This document shows positions 10,000 through 18,323 of a DNA stretch of 32,765 nt, piece after piece. Source of the DNA: an uncultured Gemmiger sp. (GTDB lineage Bacteria > Bacillota > Clostridia > Oscillospirales > Ruminococcaceae); the NCBI GenBank assembly GCA_944388245.1, contig CALXIA010000025.1, forward strand, positions 1 through 32,765, written 5' to 3'. A program made the position numbers and the translations under genes. Each line of letters begins with the position of its first letter. The stretch's first letter is position 1. The notes below the pieces were generated by a model, which was not told the DNA's origin, ran no database searches, and saw only the letters and a program-made list of their open reading frames with translations.

Positions 10000-10080
10000 T
10001 CAGTTGTCTCGATTGATGTGGAAGATGGCCCGCAGAATACCCGCCAGAAACTTCGGACTTTTAATGACCACTACCTGCAT
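10000..10080 (-). CDS. spoVM: Stage V sporulation protein M (26-residue coat anchor)
   Basis: A 26-codon gene too short for most gene callers. It encodes an amphipathic helix that recognises the curved forespore membrane and recruits SpoIVA. The core PKFLAGILRA (residues 9-18) matches the Bacillus core PKFLGGIVRA, including the proline at position 9 important for curvature sensing. Total length, 26 residues, is identical to the Bacillus protein. A GGGGA element lies upstream of the ATG. Gene order thiN-spoVM is the same as in Bacillus. CATAGTAT at 10126-10133 on the minus strand resembles a sigma-E -10 box but has no convincing -35; read-through from thiN is also possible. The gene is immediately followed by a strong terminator. 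Confidence 0.93.
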   Translation of the reverse strand: MQVVVIKSPKFLAGILRAIFHINRDN

Positions 10081-10173
10081 GGATGTTTCCCCGCTTTCTC
10101 CCGTCTGGGTGATGTTGGATATTCCATACTATGCAGCGGCGGGCAAAAGGTGCAACGTTCGCAAAAGCGGCGT

Positions 10174-10803
10174 TCAGTCCGCCCGTGTGCAGATCACCGC
10201 AAGAGCGCCGTGCGCCAAACGAATCGTGACAGGGCCGCCCTCGGCCATCCACTCGTTGCTGACCCCCAGCGGAAAATCCGGGTGCAGGGTCGCGTCCTGC
10301 AGCGGATAAAACGCGCCTTGTACGCAGACCCCCTCCGCCGTGCCTTCCAACGGGAACAGGGAAAAATACTGCCAATCCTCCCGTTCCAGCGTCAAAGCGG
10401 AACCGGGCAGCAGAAAGCGGATCTCACTATGCTCGTCCGCAAGCAAAACCTGGACCCCCCGCTTTTGCAGCCACAGACCGGTGGACAGATTGGCCAGGGT
10501 GTGTTCCAGCCGCGCCCCGCCCAGCGCGCCCAGGATCGTGACCCGATCCGCGCCCCGCTCCACCGCCAGGCGGGCGGCGTACTGGGTATCGGTATCATCC
10601 TTTACGTGGGGCAGCACCACGGTATCTCCCTCGGGCGGCGGGGGGGCGGAATCAAAATCCCCCACCACCAGGTCTGGCTGCAGGCCCAGCCGCTGCAGAT
10701 TGCGCCAGCCCGCATCACAGGCGACCAGATGGCAGCCCGGCGTGATATACCGGCGCATGGTCTCCCCCACCGGGCAGGCGGAGACAATGACCCAATCCTC
10801 CAT
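10174..10803 (-). CDS. thiN: Thiamine pyrophosphokinase
   Basis: It transfers pyrophosphate from ATP to thiamine, making the cofactor directly in the cytosol. The 209-residue length and the family motifs fit: DAGWRNL (30-36), VVGDFDS (46-52), KDDTDTQYA (68-76) and GALGGARLEHTLAN (92-105). The start MEDWVIVSACP follows AAAGGAGAAGCT. It lies between rsgA and spoVM. In Bacillus rpe sits between rsgA and thiN, but here that space is only 67 bases and holds a 14-bp hairpin. No TPP riboswitch is visible, in line with a salvage enzyme expressed with the housekeeping cluster. Confidence 0.93.
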   Translation of the reverse strand: MEDWVIVSACPVGETMRRYITPGCHLVACDAGWRNLQRLGLQPDLVVGDFDSAPPPPEGDTVVLPHVKDDTDTQYAARLAVERGADRVTILGALGGARLEHTLANLSTGLWLQKRGVQVLLADEHSEIRFLLPGSALTLEREDWQYFSLFPLEGTAEGVCVQGAFYPLQDATLHPDFPLGVSNEWMAEGGPVTIRLAHGALAVICTRAD

Positions 10804-10833
10804 AGCTTCTCCTTTCCGGGTTCTAAACCCGCA

Positions 10834-10868
10834 AAAGCCCGGCGGAGTTGTTTTCTCCGCCGGGCTTT
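10834..10868 (-). terminator. Perfect 14-bp hairpin between rsgA and thiN
   Basis: AAAGCCCGGCGGAG and its exact complement flank a 7-base loop. On the minus strand the stem ends in CTTTTGCGGG, so the U-run is only four long. It may be a partial terminator or attenuator that lowers thiN/spoVM expression, or an mRNA-stabilising element. It is too strong to be chance. Confidence 0.7.
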
Positions 10869-10870
10869 GG

Positions 10871-11746
10871 TTATTTTTTGATCTCCCAGCTTTTTACGTC
10901 CTTGACCTCGTCGTAGATGGCGCAATAACTTTCATATCGGCTGGGGCTGATCTTGCCCGCCTGCAGGGCTTCACGCACCGCGCATCCCAATTCTGAGCGA
11001 TGCGAACAGCCGGTGAACCGGCACTTGCCCAGATACGGGGCAAACTCCGGAAAGGCATATTCCAGATTCTCTTTGGGAATATAGCAGGCTCGTTCCAGAT
11101 CCAGGCTGGCAAAGCCCGGCGTGTCCGCGATACGTCCGCCCAGGGACTCGAAGATCTCCACCTCCCGGGTGGTATGACGGCCGCGCCCCAGTTTCTGGCT
11201 GATGGCGCCGGTCTGACGGGCCAGTTCCGGTGACAGGGCGTTCAGCAGCGTGGACTTGCCCACCCCGGAGTTGCCGCAGAAAGCACACAGATGACCGGCG
11301 ATCCGCGCCCGGATGTCGTCCAGCCCCGCACCGGTGGCGTGGTCCACCCGGATGCAGGGAATACCCGCCTTCTCATAGGCAGCGGCCAACTGTTCGTCGC
11401 TGGCCAGATCCCCTTTGGTGATGACAAGCACCGGTTCAGCGTCCTTGTCCACCGCAATGGCGGACAGCTTATCCAGCACCAGGGTGCTGGGCGCGGGCTG
11501 CACGGTACTGGCCACGATGAACAGCACATCCAGATTGGCGATGGGCGGGCGCACAAACACGTTCTTTCGCGGGCCGATGGCCGCGATCACACTGGCACCC
11601 TGCTCCTGTTCCAGGGTCACGGTGTCCCCCGCCACCGGGGTGATCCGCTGCTTGCGAAAGATGCCTTTCGGTTTACACTCCACAATACCCGCGTCGGTCT
11701 TTACATAGTAAAAGCCGCCGATGCTCTTGGAAATATATGGTTCCAT
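10871..11746 (-). CDS. rsgA: Ribosome small-subunit-dependent GTPase A
   Basis: This circularly permuted GTPase acts late in 30S ribosome assembly. An OB-fold N-terminus (about 1-65) is followed by G4 TKGD (110-113), G1 GNSGVGKST (158-166), a switch region GRGRHTTREVE (187-197) and G3 DTPG (208-211), in the diagnostic permuted order. A C-terminal zinc site has C242, C247, H249 and C255. The 291-residue length is normal. The gene begins 7 bases after the prkC stop, so the two are translationally close. In Bacillus CpgA, the equivalent protein, is a substrate of the neighbouring PrkC/PrpC pair, which may also hold here. Confidence 0.96.
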   Translation of the reverse strand: MEPYISKSIGGFYYVKTDAGIVECKPKGIFRKQRITPVAGDTVTLEQEQGASVIAAIGPRKNVFVRPPIANLDVLFIVASTVQPAPSTLVLDKLSAIAVDKDAEPVLVITKGDLASDEQLAAAYEKAGIPCIRVDHATGAGLDDIRARIAGHLCAFCGNSGVGKSTLLNALSPELARQTGAISQKLGRGRHTTREVEIFESLGGRIADTPGFASLDLERACYIPKENLEYAFPEFAPYLGKCRFTGCSHRSELGCAVREALQAGKISPSRYESYCAIYDEVKDVKSWEIKK

Positions 11747-11753
11747 GGCCGCC

Positions 11754-13622
11754 TCAATCCTCGTTGTCTTTATTCGGGTCCGCGGCCGGAGTAGTCTGCG
11801 GCGTCGCGGTCACAGCCGGTGCAGCAGTGGGCTTGGGCGTGGCGGTGGGAACAGGGGTCGGCGTTGGGGTCGGAGACGGAGTCGGTGTGGGTTCGGGGGT
11901 CGGCTCCGGCGTGGGTTCCGGCCCCATGGAGACCACCACATCCACACGGGAATTCCAGTTGGCCTCGGTGCCGGGATCCTTGCTCTGGCTGATGATCACA
12001 TCCACGGGATATTCGTCGCTGTATTCGGTGGTCTGCAGGCCCAGGGTAAGCATCTTGTTCTGCAATGCCGTGGTGGCCTCTGCCACAGTCAGGCCACGCA
12101 GATCCGGTACCGTTGTGGTGGTATCCACCTCTTCACGGCTCACGATCAGACGCACCTGGGTGCCCACCGCCACCTCGGTGCCGGCCTCCGGCTCGGTGCG
12201 GATCACTGTGCCCACCGGATAGTTCGCGTCCACCTGAGGCGTAATGCTGACCACCAGGCCCTGCCCCTGCAGCCGATCGGTCGCGTCCTCGGAGGTCATG
12301 CCGTACACGTCCTCCACATTCACGATCTCGGTGCCTTTGCTGACCTTGAGGGTCACGGTCTGCCCCTCCTTGACGGTGCGGGGCGGACGGGGGCTCTGGC
12401 TGTACACCTGGCCGGCCGGATACTGGGAGTTGTATTCCTCCTCAAACACGATATTGAACTTGTCATATTCCGGGTTGTTCTCGATCTCCTGGCGGGTCAT
12501 GCCCACGAAGCTGACCAGATCCACATCCGCCCGGTTACTGAACAGCGGATTGCTGGAATTGGTGAAGATGATCACGCACAGGATGGCGGAGCCGATCGCG
12601 AACGCAGCGGCCATGCCAGCCAGGATCGGCAGGGTGTAATTTTTGCGTTTTTTCTTTTTGGGAGCGGGGCGGCGGGACCCCGACGGAGCGGGCCGACCCC
12701 CGGATTTGGACTGTTTCACCACTTTGTCAATATACCTCTCTGCCTGTGTATCCTGCAAGTACTCATACTCAAACCGGATACTGGGATTTTGCTTGAATTC
12801 CTCCAGATCCATCAACATGGCCCGGGCGCTGGGATACCGGTCGGCCGGGTCTTTTGCCATAGCCCGGGCGGTGATCGCCTGCAAGCCTTCCGGCACCTGG
12901 GGCGCCACCTCCCCCAGCGGGATGGGATTGTCGGAAATCTGCTTGATGGCCACGGACACGGCGCTGTCCGAGGTAAAGGGCAGACGGCCGGCCAGCATTT
13001 CGTAGAGCATTACGCCCACCGAATAGATGTCGGTCCTGGCGTCGGTCACTTCGCCGCGGGCCTGTTCCGGGCTGATATAATGCACCGATCCGATGGCTTT
13101 TTCGCTGACCACCTGGCTTTCCGCCCGGGAAAACCGCGCGATGCCGAAGTCCATCACCTTGATGCTGCCGTCCGCCAGCAGCATGATATTCTGCGGTTTG
13201 ATATCCCGGTGAACAACTCCCTTGCTGTGAGCGTGGTCCAATGTTTCCAGGATCTGGGTGATAAAGTGCACCGCCTCTTTCCAGGTGAGGGGTCCGCCCC
13301 GCTGGTTCAGATATTCCTTCAAGGTGATGCCGTCGATATATTCCATCACGATATACTGGATCTTGTCGCTCACCGACACATCGTATACCTTGACGATGTG
13401 CGGATGGTCCAGAATCGAAATCGCTTTGGATTCATTTTTGAACCGCTGAACCAGTTCGGCGTTTTCCATGAATTCCGGCCGCAGGATCTTTACGGCCACG
13501 ACCCGATTCTCCTTCAGGTCCAGCGCGCGGTACACGTTGGCCATACCGCCTACACCGATCAGCCCTTCCAACAGGTAACGACCGTCCAGCCGTTTGCCGA
13601 TCACATGTTCCAGATTGTCCAT
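11754..13622 (-). CDS. prkC: PASTA-domain serine/threonine kinase
   Basis: A membrane kinase that senses muropeptides or cell-wall state and controls growth, and in spore formers germination. The cytosolic kinase domain (about 14-275) is intact: glycine loop GVGGMANVY (23-31), K45, HRDIKPQN (138-145) and DFG (158-160). A basic juxtamembrane run PKKKKRKN (321-328) precedes one membrane helix (331-354). Three PASTA repeats follow (about 366-428, 431-497, 502-567). The last 55 residues are a Pro-Thr-rich tail (PEPTPEPTPEP and similar), an unusual external extension. GGGAGG precedes the ATG at 13622. It forms the kinase half of the usual kinase/phosphatase pair, separated from prpC by 116 bases with no clear terminator. 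Confidence 0.96.
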   Translation of the reverse strand: MDNLEHVIGKRLDGRYLLEGLIGVGGMANVYRALDLKENRVVAVKILRPEFMENAELVQRFKNESKAISILDHPHIVKVYDVSVSDKIQYIVMEYIDGITLKEYLNQRGGPLTWKEAVHFITQILETLDHAHSKGVVHRDIKPQNIMLLADGSIKVMDFGIARFSRAESQVVSEKAIGSVHYISPEQARGEVTDARTDIYSVGVMLYEMLAGRLPFTSDSAVSVAIKQISDNPIPLGEVAPQVPEGLQAITARAMAKDPADRYPSARAMLMDLEEFKQNPSIRFEYEYLQDTQAERYIDKVVKQSKSGGRPAPSGSRRPAPKKKKRKNYTLPILAGMAAAFAIGSAILCVIIFTNSSNPLFSNRADVDLVSFVGMTRQEIENNPEYDKFNIVFEEEYNSQYPAGQVYSQSPRPPRTVKEGQTVTLKVSKGTEIVNVEDVYGMTSEDATDRLQGQGLVVSITPQVDANYPVGTVIRTEPEAGTEVAVGTQVRLIVSREEVDTTTTVPDLRGLTVAEATTALQNKMLTLGLQTTEYSDEYPVDVIISQSKDPGTEANWNSRVDVVVSMGPEPTPEPTPEPTPTPSPTPTPTPVPTATPKPTAAPAVTATPQTTPAADPNKDNED

Positions 13623-13738
13623 TCTAAAAAAACCTCCCTGCGCAGGGCGCGCTGTGAAAGAAAACGTGGCGGCAGACGATACGACCGACCCAAATTCCGG
13701 GAGGATCGCGCGCCGCCTGCGGATTCATCCCCAGCCTG

Positions 13739-14485
13739 TCAAGGCGCGGGGGCAACCGGTTCCACACCGATCAGCAGCACCGTAATATTGTCCTGGCCGC
13801 CGCGTTCCAGCGCCTTGGCCACCAACGCGTCCGCCGCCTGATAGAACGGCACCTCGGTCAGGATCCTTGCCATGGTCCGGTCGCTGACCGGATTGCTCAG
13901 GCCGTCGCTGCACATGAGCAGCACATCTCCCGGCCGCACCGCGCACTCGCCGGTCTCCACCTCCACGGACGGATTGACGCCCAGCGCGCGGGTGATAATG
14001 TTTTTCTTGGGATGGGTCGCCGCCTGCTGGGCGGTGATGGCGCCATTTTCCACCAATTCCTGCACCATGGAATGATCGCGGGTCAGCTGGCGAAGTTCTC
14101 CGGCGCGGAACAGGTATACCCGGGAGTCTCCCGCGTGAAACAGCCAGGCGTGGCCCCCGCGCACCAGCGCGCCGGCCACGGTGGTACCCATGCCGGCGTG
14201 TTCCGGGAAACGGCTGGCCTCCTCGTAGATCCGGCGGTTTGCCTGCTGGACCGCCTGTTGCAGGAACTGGGTTTCCTGCCCGGGGACAACGTCGTCAAGG
14301 CTCTGGTCGAAATACTCTTCCAGCGCCTGAGCCGCCAGTTGTGAGGCCAGCTTGCCGGAATTCGCTCCGCCCATGCCGTCGCAGATCAGGCCCCAAACCG
14401 TATCATCCGGCAGACGGGCGGCCCGATAGTTGTCCTGATTTTCCATCCGGCCGTAGCCGATATCGGTTTTGGCTGCCAGTTTCAT
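13739..14485 (-). CDS. prpC: PP2C-family serine/threonine phosphatase
   Basis: A metal-dependent phosphatase that reverses PrkC phosphorylation. The 248-residue length is typical of the bacterial stand-alone enzyme. Metal-binding motifs are RMENQDNY (13-20), ICDGMGGANSG (34-44), the later LLMCSDGLSNPVSD and the C-terminal GGQDNITVLLI. No membrane segment is present. Its start overlaps the rlmN stop by four bases (ATGA), which suggests translational coupling. It precedes prkC in the conserved order rlmN-prpC-prkC. Confidence 0.95.
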   Translation of the reverse strand: MKLAAKTDIGYGRMENQDNYRAARLPDDTVWGLICDGMGGANSGKLASQLAAQALEEYFDQSLDDVVPGQETQFLQQAVQQANRRIYEEASRFPEHAGMGTTVAGALVRGGHAWLFHAGDSRVYLFRAGELRQLTRDHSMVQELVENGAITAQQAATHPKKNIITRALGVNPSVEVETGECAVRPGDVLLMCSDGLSNPVSDRTMARILTEVPFYQAADALVAKALERGGQDNITVLLIGVEPVAPAP

Positions 14486-15534
14486 GGAGCTGCCTCCTTG
14501 GATGGTTTTTGTGCTTCCTCCCGCCGCAGCTGCCCGCAGGCAGCGCTGATGTCGCTGCCCAGGCGGCGGCGCACCGTGGCGTTGACCCCCAGCCGGGTCA
14601 AGGTCTGCTGAAACCGACGCACATTCTCCGCGTCGGTAGCGGAATACGGGCTGCCGTCCACGGGATTGATGGGAATCAGGTTCACATGCGCCCCCATCCC
14701 CCGGATCAGGTCGGCCAGTTGCCGGGCGGTGGCGTCGCTGTCGTTGACCCCCCGCACCATGGAATATTCAAAGCTGATCCGGCGGCCGGTGATCTTCTGG
14801 TACCGGCGGCAGGCGGCAATCAGTTCCCGGATCGGGTAGGCGTCGTTCACCGGCATCATGCTGCTGCGCATGGCGTCGTTGGGCGCATGCAGCGAGATGG
14901 ACAGGGTGAGCTGCAGCTTCTTTTCCGCCAACCGGTCGATCATCGGCACAAGGCCGCAGGTGGACAGGCTGATGTTGCGCATGCCGATGTTGGCCCCCTC
15001 TTCCGAGGAGATGATGGACAAGAAATCCATCACGTTATCAAAGTTATCCAGCGGTTCCCCGATGCCCATCAGCACGATATGGGAGATGCGCTCTCCAATA
15101 TCCCGCTGGGCCGTGTACAGCTGGGCGGCGATCTCGCCGGCCTCCAGGTTCCGCACCCGACCTGCCTGGGTAGAAGCGCAAAACCGGCAACCCATCCGGC
15201 AGCCTACCTGGGTAGACAGGCAGATGGTATTGCCGTACTTGTACCGCATGACCACCGACTCGATGCAGTTGCCATCCTCCAGCGCGAACAGGTATTTGAC
15301 CGTTCCGTCCTTGGACTGCTGGCGTCGCCGGATAACAGGCGCGGCAATATAGTACTGCTCCTCCAATGTCTTCAGCAGCGCTTTAGGCTGATCGGTCATA
15401 GCGGAAAACTCCGTGACCTGCTTTTGATGCAGCCAACGGTAGACCTGCCCGGCCCGAAAGGCGGGCTGGCCCAGCGCCGCCAGCGTTTCAGCCAGCCGCG
15501 GCCGCGTCAGGGAGGAAATGCAGTTCTTGCTCAT
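14482..15534 (-). CDS. rlmN: Dual-specificity 23S rRNA/tRNA adenine-C2 methyltransferase
   Basis: A radical-SAM enzyme that methylates C2 of A2503 in 23S rRNA and A37 in some tRNAs. The cluster cysteines are C112, C116 and C119 in GCRMGCRFCASTQAG. The SAM-binding GIGEPLDNFDNV segment follows, and the C-terminal AACGQLR supplies the mechanistic cysteine. The 350-residue length fits RlmN rather than the related Cfr. It starts 4 bases after the rsmB stop and overlaps prpC by 4 bases. Confidence 0.96.
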   Translation of the reverse strand: MSKNCISSLTRPRLAETLAALGQPAFRAGQVYRWLHQKQVTEFSAMTDQPKALLKTLEEQYYIAAPVIRRRQQSKDGTVKYLFALEDGNCIESVVMRYKYGNTICLSTQVGCRMGCRFCASTQAGRVRNLEAGEIAAQLYTAQRDIGERISHIVLMGIGEPLDNFDNVMDFLSIISSEEGANIGMRNISLSTCGLVPMIDRLAEKKLQLTLSISLHAPNDAMRSSMMPVNDAYPIRELIAACRRYQKITGRRISFEYSMVRGVNDSDATARQLADLIRGMGAHVNLIPINPVDGSPYSATDAENVRRFQQTLTRLGVNATVRRRLGSDISAACGQLRREEAQKPSKEAAP

Positions 15535-15538
15535 TGTA

Positions 15539-16852
15539 TCACAATCTTTCCAATGTTGCTATGAAAAATCCGTCGAAACCGGTCTCGTCTGGGAAAACGG
15601 TCATGCCAAACGGGCCGGTCTGCGCCCGGGCGGGGCGGTAGGAAGGCTCCAGGAGCCGGAAACGCGCCCCCGACTCACCGGACAAAAACTGTTCCAGCTG
15701 GTATTCGTTCTCCTGGGGGTTCAGGGTGCAGGTGGAGTAGACCAGACGCCCTCCCCGTTTTACATAACGAGCGGCGGTGTCCAGAATCTTCGCCTGCAAC
15801 AGGCAAAGCGCCGGCAGGTCCGCCAGTTCCTTATAGCGCAGATCCGGCTTTTTGCGCAGCACGCCCAGCCCTGAGCAGGGTACGTCGCAGAGCACACGGT
15901 CCGCTTCCCGCAGATCCGGCTGCCAGACCGAGGCGTCGGCACAGGCGGTATCGGCGCACTCTACGCCGCACCGCTCCAGCGCCCGCTGAATCAGCGCCAC
16001 CCGATTTTCAGAGGCATCCCGGCTGCACAGACGGCCGGTATTCTCCATCTGTTGGGCCAAGAGCAGGGTTTTGCCGCCGGGCGCGGCGCACAGATCCAGC
16101 ACCTTCTGGCCAGGCTGCGCGCCCAGGCTCAAAGCCGCCAACTGGCTGGACAGCCCCTGCACATGGAACAGTCCTTCCGCGAAAACGTCGCTCTGGGCAG
16201 GCGAGCCGTCAAAAACGGCAAGCAGGCTGTCGGGCAAGGGGCCGGGGCGGCAGGGCACTCCTTCGCTTGTAAGGCGTTCCGCCAGCTGCTTTGCGGTGGT
16301 GCGCAGGGTGTTGACCCGCAGAGCGGTCTCCCGGCAAGGGGATGCGAAGGAGCGCAGAAGTTCCTCGGTGTGGGTCGGATAGGCGGCCAGATACAGCCGC
16401 ACGATCGGTTCCGCCACCGAATATTGTACCGACAGACGGGCTGCCCGGTTGGGAAATTTGGCTTTGGACGGATCCTTGGACGGGGCGCGGCGCAATACCG
16501 CGTTGACCAGCCCGGCGGCGCTGGAACATCCCAACTGGCGTACCAGGGAAACCGATTCATTGACCGCCGCGGCAGGCGGCACCTGCATATACACGATCTG
16601 GGCAAGACCTGCCCGCAGCACCGCCCGCACCGGCGGATCCAGGCGGGCCACCGGACGGTTCAGACACTGGCGAAGTTGCCAGTCCAGGGTGATCTGATGT
16701 TCCAGAACGGTGTAGAAGATGGCGGTGCAAAAAGCCTTGTCCCGCCCGGTCAGTCCGCTGCGGCGCAGCCGGCCGTCCAGCACCAGGTTGGAATAGCCCG
16801 CTTTTTCCTGGTGGAGCAGCGCCTCCACCGCCGTGCGCCGCGCGCTGTTCAC
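15539..16852 (-). CDS. rsmB: 16S rRNA cytosine-C5 methyltransferase
   Basis: It methylates C967 (E. coli numbering) of 16S rRNA. An N-terminal NusB-like RNA-binding domain spans about residues 1-140. The Rossmann methyltransferase domain follows with LDLCAAPGGKT (252-262), the DVPCSG motif with C326, and STCTLNPQENE with the second catalytic cysteine C375. The 437-residue length is usual for RsmB/Sun. The start overlaps the fmt stop by four bases, indicating coupled translation of fmt, rsmB and rlmN. Confidence 0.95.
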   Translation of the reverse strand: MNSARRTAVEALLHQEKAGYSNLVLDGRLRRSGLTGRDKAFCTAIFYTVLEHQITLDWQLRQCLNRPVARLDPPVRAVLRAGLAQIVYMQVPPAAAVNESVSLVRQLGCSSAAGLVNAVLRRAPSKDPSKAKFPNRAARLSVQYSVAEPIVRLYLAAYPTHTEELLRSFASPCRETALRVNTLRTTAKQLAERLTSEGVPCRPGPLPDSLLAVFDGSPAQSDVFAEGLFHVQGLSSQLAALSLGAQPGQKVLDLCAAPGGKTLLLAQQMENTGRLCSRDASENRVALIQRALERCGVECADTACADASVWQPDLREADRVLCDVPCSGLGVLRKKPDLRYKELADLPALCLLQAKILDTAARYVKRGGRLVYSTCTLNPQENEYQLEQFLSGESGARFRLLEPSYRPARAQTGPFGMTVFPDETGFDGFFIATLERL

Positions 16853-17760
16853 AGGCTGTCCCCCACCCGGAACCGCCGTCCGGCGGCCCAGGCAGAGCCC
16901 TCCATCGGTTTGCCGCCCTCCGGCACCACCTGCAGCAGCTGCAAAGCGCCCTGCCCACAGGCCACAGTCAGGGGTTTCACCGCCAGAACGGTGCCGGGCG
17001 CTTCACCGGCGCTGGTGGCGACACGGCTGGCCAGAACCTTGATCTTCTTGCCGCCGTATTCAAAGAAGGCCACCGGCCAGGGATTCATCCCCCGCACCAG
17101 GTTGTGCAGCCGGGCAGCGTCCTCATCAAAAGTAAACCGCGCCATCTCCTTGCGCAGAGGCGGCGCCAGGGTGGCCGCCGCGTTATCCTGCGGCACAGGG
17201 GTCAGCGCATCGAACCGGGCCAGCGCGTCCAGCAGGGTTTCGGCGCCCAGAGCGGTGATCCGCTCAAACAACTCGCCGCTGGTCTCCTCCGGGCCGATGG
17301 ACGCGGGGCGAACCAGGAGAATATCGCCGGTGTCCAGCCCCTCGTCCATCTTCATGATGGTCACGCCGGTCTCGGCGTCGCCGTTGAGCACCGCCCACTG
17401 CACCGGCGCGGCGCCCCGGTATTTGGGCAGCAGGGACACATGCAGATTGATGCAGCCCCGGGGCGGGATAGCCAGCACCTCCGGCGGCAGGATGCGGCCG
17501 TAGGCCACCACCACGATAATCTCGGGTTCCAGGGCGCGGATCTGCGCCTGTATCGCCTCATCCCGCAGGGTGACCGGCTGGAACACCGGTGTGCCGTGGG
17601 CCAGTGCCACCTGCTTGACCGGCGGCGCGGTGAGCACCTGTTTGCGGCCTACCGGTTTGTCCTGCCGGGTGAACACGCCGCAGAGGGTATGCCCCGCCTC
17701 ATACAGAGCTTGCAGACAGTGGGCCGCGATATCCGGCGTACCCATAAACAGGATGCGCAT
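16849..17760 (-). CDS. fmt: Methionyl-tRNA formyltransferase
   Basis: It formylates initiator Met-tRNA with 10-formyl-tetrahydrofolate. Motifs seen are MRILFMGTPD at the start, the catalytic N105 and H107 in INLHVS, the SLLPKYRGAAP loop (109-119) and D143 in GLDTGD. The 303-residue length matches the family. Its ATG shares one base with the def stop codon (TAATG). def and fmt are classic partners: one adds and the other removes the formyl group. Confidence 0.96.
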   Translation of the reverse strand: MRILFMGTPDIAAHCLQALYEAGHTLCGVFTRQDKPVGRKQVLTAPPVKQVALAHGTPVFQPVTLRDEAIQAQIRALEPEIIVVVAYGRILPPEVLAIPPRGCINLHVSLLPKYRGAAPVQWAVLNGDAETGVTIMKMDEGLDTGDILLVRPASIGPEETSGELFERITALGAETLLDALARFDALTPVPQDNAAATLAPPLRKEMARFTFDEDAARLHNLVRGMNPWPVAFFEYGGKKIKVLASRVATSAGEAPGTVLAVKPLTVACGQGALQLLQVVPEGGKPMEGSAWAAGRRFRVGDSL

Positions 17761-18293
17761 TATTCCTCTCCGTTCTCGTCGATTTCTTCTTCGTCCTCGT
17801 CCTCATAGAAATGGTCGGCCAGATCCAGAATGGTCACGCCGTCCAGATGGTTGGTCTCATGGCAGATGCACCGGGCCAGCATCTCCTCAGCCTCCAGTTC
17901 AAAAGGTTTTCCGTGCCGGTCAAAGGCGCGTACCTTTACACGGCGGGGGCGGCTGATGGCCGCGTTGCGCCCCGGGAAGGACAGGCAACCCTCATAGAGC
18001 ATGACCTCCTCCTCGCTGCGTTCCAGGATCTCCGGGTTGACGAACTCCAGATACTTGGGCTCATACCCCTCCGGCACGGTGCCGTCCTCCGGCAGATCCC
18101 GCTCATCCAGGCTCACGAATACCCGGCGCATGACCCCCACCTGGGGCCCGGCCAGGCCGTAACCCTCGGCGTCGGCCAGGGTCTCGATCATATCGTCCAG
18201 CAGTGTGGCCAGACGGTCGTCAAAGTTGGTCACCGGACGGCAGACCTTTTTCAGAATGGGATCGCCGTCCTGTACGATGGTACGCAGAGCCAT
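17760..18293 (-). CDS. def: Peptide deformylase
   Basis: This metalloenzyme removes the formyl group from new proteins. The three motifs are GYGLAGPQVG (44-53), EGCLS with the metal-binding C103 (101-105), and the metal motif HETNHLDG (145-152). The last usually reads HExDHLxG; here Asn replaces the Asp between the two metal-binding histidines, while both histidines and Glu146 remain. Also unusual is Gly-Pro in GLAGPQ where GLAAxQ is common, and an acidic tail (164-177). The 177-residue length is near normal. It overlaps fmt by one base and follows priA by 30 bases. Confidence 0.94.
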   Translation of the reverse strand: MALRTIVQDGDPILKKVCRPVTNFDDRLATLLDDMIETLADAEGYGLAGPQVGVMRRVFVSLDERDLPEDGTVPEGYEPKYLEFVNPEILERSEEEVMLYEGCLSFPGRNAAISRPRRVKVRAFDRHGKPFELEAEEMLARCICHETNHLDGVTILDLADHFYEDEDEEEIDENGEE

Positions 18294-18323
18294 AGTTATC
18301 TCTCTCCTTTTTGAGCGGACGGA

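Noticed and set aside
11800-11925. Apparent tandem GGTCGG/GGGTTC-type DNA repeat
   Set aside because: It encodes the Pro-Thr-rich tail of the kinase, so it is a coding low-complexity stretch and not a separate repeat or CRISPR array.
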